Shown: positions 59,651-64,000 of the stretch, piece by piece
Numbering within the stretch: the first letter of the stretch is position 1
Layout of the letters: every line of letters starts with the position of its first letter
Assembly: GCF_021390935.1 (NCBI RefSeq)
Contig: NZ_JAJPUI010000001.1
Span: 1,178,001-1,242,000, forward strand
DNA from: Streptomyces sp. CC228A
Lineage (GTDB): Bacteria > Actinomycetota > Actinomycetes > Streptomycetales > Streptomycetaceae
Direction of reading: 5' to 3'
Length of the DNA stretch: 64,000 nt
Notes under the pieces: model-generated
Databases searched by the model: none
What the model was told of the DNA's origin: nothing
What the model saw: the letters and a program-made list of their open reading frames with translations, nothing else
Made by a program: the position numbers and the translations under genes

Positions 59651-59971
59651 ACCTTCCGTCTCCGGCCGGGCCCGTTCGCGCGGTCCGCGGAGCCCGGTAC
59701 GCCTGCCGCGGCCGCGGCCGCCGCTGAACCGGCCGCGCGCCGAGGGCGCAGCCCGCGATGCCCGAGGCGCCCCCGCCGGCGTTCCAGGTCTCCCCGAGGG
59801 CCCGGCACGGCACAGGCGCCGAGGACCCGGCACAGGCGCCGCCGGGGCGTGCGCCTTGCGGGGCGGTGGCAGGTGGCCGCCGGATCCCGGCGCCGGACCG
59901 CCTCAGGCGGCCGTCAGGTCCCGGCGCCGGTCCGCGGCAGGCAGCCGTCAGCCGCCGGCGCCGGACGGCCG
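59651..59971. other. Gap with short degenerate repeats
   Basis: 321 bp between convergent genes; it contains scattered copies of CCGTCAG and CCCGGCGCCGG (about 59880-59975) but no supported gene. No perfect hairpin of the length seen elsewhere. Confidence 0.6.
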
Positions 59972-61447
59972 TCAGATCCTGGCGGGGGCCGCGGGCGTCT
60001 CGGCCGGTGCGGTGCGGGGCACGGCGACGGTCACGCGCAGCCCGCGCGGCTCGTTGTGCGCGTACGTCATCGAGCCGCCGCCCGCGGCCAGCAGGGTGCG
60101 GCATATGGAGAGGCCCAGTCCGGAGCCCTTGACGTTCTGGTGCCGGCCGCTGCGCCAGAAGCGGTCGCCGATCCGTTCGAGCTCCTCGTCGGTGAGGCCC
60201 GGACCGTGGTCGGCGACGACGATGGTGGACGTGTCACCGCGCGCCGCGACCGCGACGGTGACCTCCTCCCCCTCCGGGGTGAACTTCAGCGCGTTGTCGA
60301 TGACCGCGTCCAGAGCGCTGGACAGGGCCACCGGATCGGCCCAGGCGGTGACGGCCGAGGCGCCGCAGCCGGTGAGGCGGACGCCCTTCTCCTCCGCGAG
60401 CGGGCGCCATGCGGCCACCCTCTCGGCGGCCAGTCGCCCGATGTCGGTCAGCTGCAGGTCGGCGGAGGCGTGTTCGGCGAGGGCCAGGTCCAGCAGGTCG
60501 TCCAGGACCTGCGCAAGGCGCTTCCCCTCGGTCCGGACGGACGCGATCTCCTCGTTGCCCTCGGGCAGTTCCAGCGCGAGGAGTTCGATGCGCAGCAGCA
60601 GGGCGGCGAGCGGGTTGCGCAGTTGGTGGGAGGCGTCCGCCACGAAGGCGCGCTGCTGCTCCAGGACCTCTTCGACGTGGTCGGCCATCTCGTTGAACGA
60701 CCTTGCCAGCCGCCGGAGTTCGGGCGGGCCCCCGGCGGGGGCGACCCGTGAGTTGAGCCGTCCGGTGGCGATGCCGTGGGTGGCCGCGTCCAGGACGCGC
60801 ACCGGCTTCAGCACCCAGCCGGTGAGGCGGAAGGCCGCGCCGACGGCGAGCAGCATGGCGGCGCACTCCCCCGCCGCCAGCAGCAGCCAGCCGTGCAGGA
60901 TGCGGGAGCGCAGCGGCCCCGTGGGCGAGTCGGTGACCACGACGGCGACGACGTCCCCGTCCCGTACGACGGGTGAGGCGACGGACAGCCGCGCGTCGGG
61001 TTGCCAGGGCCACACCTGGGGCGGGTCGTGGAAGCGGCGGCCGAGGAGGGCCTCGCCGAACGCACGGCGCACCTCTCCCTCGGCCGGTATGCGCCAGCCG
61101 TGCGGGGCGGCGACCATGGCGTTGCCGTCGCGGTCGAAGACGCCGGCCTCGATGCCGTACACCTCGTGGTACCGGTTGAGTTCGGCCTGGAGGGTCGCGC
61201 GGCGCTCGCCGGTGCCGGGGCCGGTCTCGTTGACGTACTGGGCGAGGGCCGCGAAGCGGGCGGTGTCGTCGATGCGGTCGACGACGACGCCCTGCTGGTG
61301 GGCCGCGGCCAGGCTGCCGGCGAGCGGGAAGCCGAGGGCGAGCAGGACACCGGCCATCAGGACGATGAGCAGCGGGAGGAGACGCGTACGCACGGGTCGC
61401 TGGTCGTTTCGTTGTCTGGGGTCCGGTGTGGGGGCCGGTGGCGGCAC
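59972..61447 (-). CDS. Two-component sensor histidine kinase
   Basis: A 491-residue kinase. TM1 LLPLLIVLMAGVLLALGFPLAG, an extracytoplasmic domain of roughly 130-150 residues, and TM2 near LHGWLLLAAGECAAMLLAVGAAF. HAMP linker WVLKPVRVLDAATHGIATGRLNSRV, HisKA with the phospho-acceptor His in VADASHQLRNPLAALL, and an HATPase with N box DAVIDNALKFTPEG, G1 DHGPGLT, and KGSGLGLSICRTLL. Start GTG 61447 is annotated; GTG 61393 would give MRTRLLPLL and place TM1 at the very start. Downstream of the response regulator by 30 bp. Confidence 0.92.
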   Translation of the reverse strand: MPPPAPTPDPRQRNDQRPVRTRLLPLLIVLMAGVLLALGFPLAGSLAAAHQQGVVVDRIDDTARFAALAQYVNETGPGTGERRATLQAELNRYHEVYGIEAGVFDRDGNAMVAAPHGWRIPAEGEVRRAFGEALLGRRFHDPPQVWPWQPDARLSVASPVVRDGDVVAVVVTDSPTGPLRSRILHGWLLLAAGECAAMLLAVGAAFRLTGWVLKPVRVLDAATHGIATGRLNSRVAPAGGPPELRRLARSFNEMADHVEEVLEQQRAFVADASHQLRNPLAALLLRIELLALELPEGNEEIASVRTEGKRLAQVLDDLLDLALAEHASADLQLTDIGRLAAERVAAWRPLAEEKGVRLTGCGASAVTAWADPVALSSALDAVIDNALKFTPEGEEVTVAVAARGDTSTIVVADHGPGLTDEELERIGDRFWRSGRHQNVKGSGLGLSICRTLLAAGGGSMTYAHNEPRGLRVTVAVPRTAPAETPAAPARI

Positions 61448-61476
61448 GGGTGTCCGCCGGTCCGGCTGCTGCCACC

Positions 61477-62196
61477 CTACGGGGCGACCAGCCGGTAGCC
61501 CACGCCGCGCACGGTCTCGATGAGCGCGGGCGTGCCCAGCTTGGCACGCAGGGAGGCGACATGGACCTCCAGGGTGCGGCCGGTGCCCTCCCAGCTGGTG
61601 CGCCAGACCTCGCTGATGATCTGCTCCCGGCGGAAGACCACCCCCGGCCGCTGGGCGAGCAGCGCCAGCAGGTCGAACTCCTTGCGGGTGAGCTGGACGA
61701 CCGCGCCCTGCACGCTGACCCGGCGGGTCGGCAGCTCCACCTCGACGGCGCCGAGCCGGAGCGGCGCGGCGGCGCCCCCGGGCAGGGGCGTGGATCCGGT
61801 GTCCTCAGGGTCCGTGCCGCCGGCGGCGCGCCGGCTGACGGCGTGGATCCGGGCGAGCAGCTCCCCCGTGTCGTACGGCTTGACGACGTAGTCGTCCGCG
61901 CCGAGGTTGAGTCCGTGGATGCGGGAGCGGACGTCGCTGCGCGCGGTGACCATGATCACGGGGGTGCTGGTGAGCTTCCGCAGCTTGCCGCAGACCTGGT
62001 AGCCGTCCTGGTCCGGGAGGCCGAGGTCGAGCAGGACGACGCCGAACGGCGCCCGCCCTGCGTCCCCGGTCGGCAGGACCGCCTTCAGGGCCTCCTCGCC
62101 GTTCCTGGCGTGCGTCACCGCGAAGCCGTGGCGGGTGAGGATCGCGGTCAGGGCCGCGGCGACGTGGTCGTCGTCCTCGACAAGCAGCAGTCTCAT
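61477..62196 (-). CDS. OmpR-family response regulator
   Basis: A 239-residue regulator. Receiver domain: acidic pocket LLVEDDD, phospho-acceptor Asp in VVLLDLGLPDQDGYQ, Thr in IMVTAR, and Lys in YVVKPYDTGELLAR. The winged-helix DNA-binding domain (about 145-239) has LTRKEFDLLALLAQRPG and RTLEVHVASLRAKLG. ATG 62196 with GGAGGGGG just upstream. First gene of the pair with the sensor kinase. Confidence 0.95.
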   Translation of the reverse strand: MRLLLVEDDDHVAAALTAILTRHGFAVTHARNGEEALKAVLPTGDAGRAPFGVVLLDLGLPDQDGYQVCGKLRKLTSTPVIMVTARSDVRSRIHGLNLGADDYVVKPYDTGELLARIHAVSRRAAGGTDPEDTGSTPLPGGAAAPLRLGAVEVELPTRRVSVQGAVVQLTRKEFDLLALLAQRPGVVFRREQIISEVWRTSWEGTGRTLEVHVASLRAKLGTPALIETVRGVGYRLVAP

Positions 62197-62700
62197 CTGG
62201 CCCCCTCCGAAGGTGGATCGCGTTCGCGTACAGCGCCCGGCACGGGCCGGTGCCGCCCGGCCCCTGCCGCCCCCTACCGCCCGGCGGGGTCCGTGCGGCT
62301 CCGCACCGCCGAGCCGGCGGTGCGGGCGTGTCCGTACCGCTGCGGGGCGGGTCCGTCCGGTTCCGTACCGCTCGTCGGCTGCGCGGTGGCGGCGGGCGGC
62401 ACGCGCGTGGTCAGGGTGCGTGGCGCCGGCCGCGGTCGGTGCGGGGAGGTGCTGCGGGGCATGGCTGTACCCAGGCATGAACCCCGATGCCGGGGCTCCC
62501 AGTCAAGGGGCGCTCCGCCGCGTCGCGGAATCCGTTATGCAGCCGGTACGCGGGGCCGTTTCGGCACACTTCCCCCTGCACGCGGAGTGTCCGGTTGCAG
62601 CCGGATCGTTATGCTCAATTTCCGCTCAGATGTGATGACGCTGCTGGCGGGCCGTGCTTAATGTCCTCTGCAACCCGAGCAGGACGGAAGCGAGAGGCCG
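62197..62700. other. Divergent promoter region between the response regulator and gluA
   Basis: 504 bp. The first half is GC-rich with imperfect CCGTACCG-type repeats; the half next to gluA is AT-richer (TTATGCTCAATTT near 62610) and probably carries the gluA promoter, though I cannot place a convincing -35/-10 pair. Confidence 0.5.
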
Positions 62701-63486
62701 ATGAGCGGAGTGTCAGTGACCAAGGGCGCGGAGGGCACCGCAGCCACGGCCGGCGACCTGGTGGTGCTGAGCAATGTCAACAAGCACTTCGGCGCGCTGC
62801 ACGTGCTGCAGGACATCGACCTGACCATCGCCCGGGGCGAGGTCGTGGTGGTGATCGGGCCCTCCGGGTCCGGCAAGTCCACCCTGTGCCGCACCATCAA
62901 CCGGCTGGAGACGATCGACTCGGGAACGATCACGATCGACGGCAAGCCGCTGCCCGACGAGGGCAGGGAGCTGGCCAGGCTCCGGGCCGATGTCGGCATG
63001 GTCTTCCAGTCGTTCAACCTGTTCGCCCACAAGACGGTCCTGGAGAACGTCATGCTGGGCCAGGTGAAGGTCCGCAAGACGGACAAGAAGGCGGCCGAGG
63101 AGAAGGGACGGGCCCTGCTGGACCGCGTGGGCGTCGGCACCCAGGCCGACAAGTACCCCGCGCAGCTCTCCGGCGGCCAGCAGCAGCGCGTCGCCATCGC
63201 GCGGGCGCTGGCGATGGACCCGAAGGTGATGCTCTTCGACGAGCCGACGTCGGCGCTCGACCCGGAGATGATCAACGAGGTCCTGGAGGTCATGCAGCAG
63301 CTCGCCAGCGAGGGCATGACGATGGTCGTCGTGACCCACGAGATGGGCTTCGCCCGCTCGGCCGCCAACCGCGTGGTCTTCATGGCCGACGGCCGCATCG
63401 TCGAAGAGGCGGCGCCCGACCAGTTCTTCAGCAACCCGCGCAGCGACCGCGCGAAGGACTTCCTGTCGAAGATCCTGCACCACTGA
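62701..63486 (+). CDS. gluA: Glutamate/amino-acid ABC transporter ATP-binding protein
   Basis: A 261-residue polar-amino-acid importer ATPase. Walker [11 protein letters not shown]-loop [10 protein letters not shown], signature [15 protein letters not shown], Walker [15 protein letters not shown], and switch His in [13 protein letters not shown] 62701 with GAGAGG upstream. A solute-binding lipoprotein follows on the same strand, the gluABCD order of actinobacteria. Specificity for glutamate is inferred from synteny. Confidence 0.93.
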   Translation: MSGVSVTKGAEGTAATAGDLVVLSNVNKHFGALHVLQDIDLTIARGEVVVVIGPSGSGKSTLCRTINRLETIDSGTITIDGKPLPDEGRELARLRADVGMVFQSFNLFAHKTVLENVMLGQVKVRKTDKKAAEEKGRALLDRVGVGTQADKYPAQLSGGQQQRVAIARALAMDPKVMLFDEPTSALDPEMINEVLEVMQQLASEGMTMVVVTHEMGFARSAANRVVFMADGRIVEEAAPDQFFSNPRSDRAKDFLSKILHH

Positions 63487-63631
63487 GGGAAGGCCCTCCA
63501 CCACTGAGCGGCGCCGGCAAGCCCGTCCCGGGCGTCGGCACCGCACCGGTCACCCCCATCACGCCGGTCACCCCCACCCGAGGCCCCGGACACCGGACCA
63601 CGGCCGATCCACGACACAAGGGATGTTCACC

Positions 63632-64000
63632 ATGCAGCTCCGCAAGACCAGTGCGGCCCTCGCCGCGGTGCTGACCCTCTCGCTCACGGCGACCGCCTGT
63701 GGCTCCGGCAGCGGCTCCGACGGCGGCTCCGACGGCGACAAGATCACCATCGGCATCAAGTTCGACCAGCCCGGATGGGGCCTGAAGACCCCGGACGGCA
63801 AGTACACCGGCTTCGACGTCGACGTCGCCACGTACGTCGCGAAGGAGCTGGGCTACGACGCCGACCAGATCGAGTGGAAGCAGGCGCCGAGCGCCGAGCG
63901 CGAGAACCTGATCAAGAACGGCGACGTCAAGTTCATCGCCGCGACCTACACGATCAACGAGAAGCGCAAGGCGGTCGTCGACTTCGCCGGCCCGTACTTC
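63632..64000 (+). CDS. gluB: Glutamate-binding lipoprotein (5' part; runs off the right edge)
   Basis: First 123 codons. Start ATG 63632 with AAGGGA at good spacing; an earlier in-frame ATG 63623 lies inside that Shine-Dalgarno sequence. Signal peptide with lipobox LTATAC at about residues 18-23. The SBP_bac_3 fold begins ITIGIKFDQPGWGLKTPDGKYTGFDVDVATYVAKELG and includes the ligand loop FIAATYTINEKRKAVVDFAGPYF. Second gene of the gluAB operon, 145 bp after gluA. Confidence 0.93.
   Translation, partial: MQLRKTSAALAAVLTLSLTATACGSGSGSDGGSDGDKITIGIKFDQPGWGLKTPDGKYTGFDVDVATYVAKELGYDADQIEWKQAPSAERENLIKNGDVKFIAATYTINEKRKAVVDFAGPYF

Overview
The window is chromosomal DNA of very high G+C with actinobacterial codon use (G/C third positions, frequent GTG and one TTG start). 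Gene content and order point to Streptomyces: ptsH with a DasR-type site, parC and parE, the principal sigma gene hrdB beside whiH, nrdR-nrdJ, lexA, hflX, rshA, dapF, miaA, miaB and gluAB. From memory this is the order of the S. coelicolor core around hrdB, read in reverse. It looks like conserved core, not an island: I see no phage, integrase, IS element, CRISPR array, rRNA or tRNA gene.

Layout. 1-7 kb: a protein acetyltransferase/CoA-ligase fusion (cut by the window edge), HPr (ptsH), a GntR regulator, an M23 cell-wall peptidase behind a ydaO-type c-di-AMP riboswitch, and an overlapping pair of M16 peptidases. 7-16 kb: parC, a CobW-like GTPase, an acetate-type symporter with its DUF485 partner, parE and a small zinc-ribbon protein. 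16-23 kb: a trypsin-like protease, hrdB, whiH, and an ABC ATPase with a broken permease domain. 22-31 kb: a NUDIX regulator, a broken glycogen-debranching-type gene, a DUF4192 gene, and a RecQ helicase with a phosphoribosyltransferase-like tail. 31-36 kb: RNase HII, an ADP-ribosylglycohydrolase, a DUF4937 protein and a TerD protein. 36-44 kb: the B12-dependent ribonucleotide reductase operon nrdR-nrdJ, divergent from lexA, then a DinG-type helicase and a broken class III aminotransferase. 45-54 kb: a lipoprotein protease, hflX, an M1 peptidase, a broken rshA, dapF and a membrane protein. 54-64 kb: miaA, two small proteins, a dioxygenase-like protein, miaB, a membrane-anchored TAXI solute-binding protein facing a two-component system, and the start of the glutamate uptake operon gluAB.

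Regulation that can be read directly: a DasR-like site at ptsH, a c-di-AMP riboswitch at the M23 gene, two NrdR boxes 31 bp apart at nrdR, an SOS box over the -35 of lexA, a WhiG-like promoter at whiH, an inverted repeat at the NUDIX gene, and several long perfect hairpins between convergent genes.

Two things run through the whole window. First, four genes (ABC permease domain, glycogen-debranching type, class III aminotransferase, rshA) are broken by seven inferred shifts, all in the sense of one missing base. In the five that can be localised, the missing base lies in a short G or C tract. This looks more like homopolymer undercalling in the assembly than real gene decay. Second, many intergenic gaps carry short tandem repeats with units of 6 to 43 bp. 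I did not find a convincing new multi-gene system. The best candidates for new biology are the RecQ-phosphoribosyltransferase fusion, the TAXI protein beside a histidine kinase without a visible TRAP permease, and the degenerate synthetase motifs of RshA.
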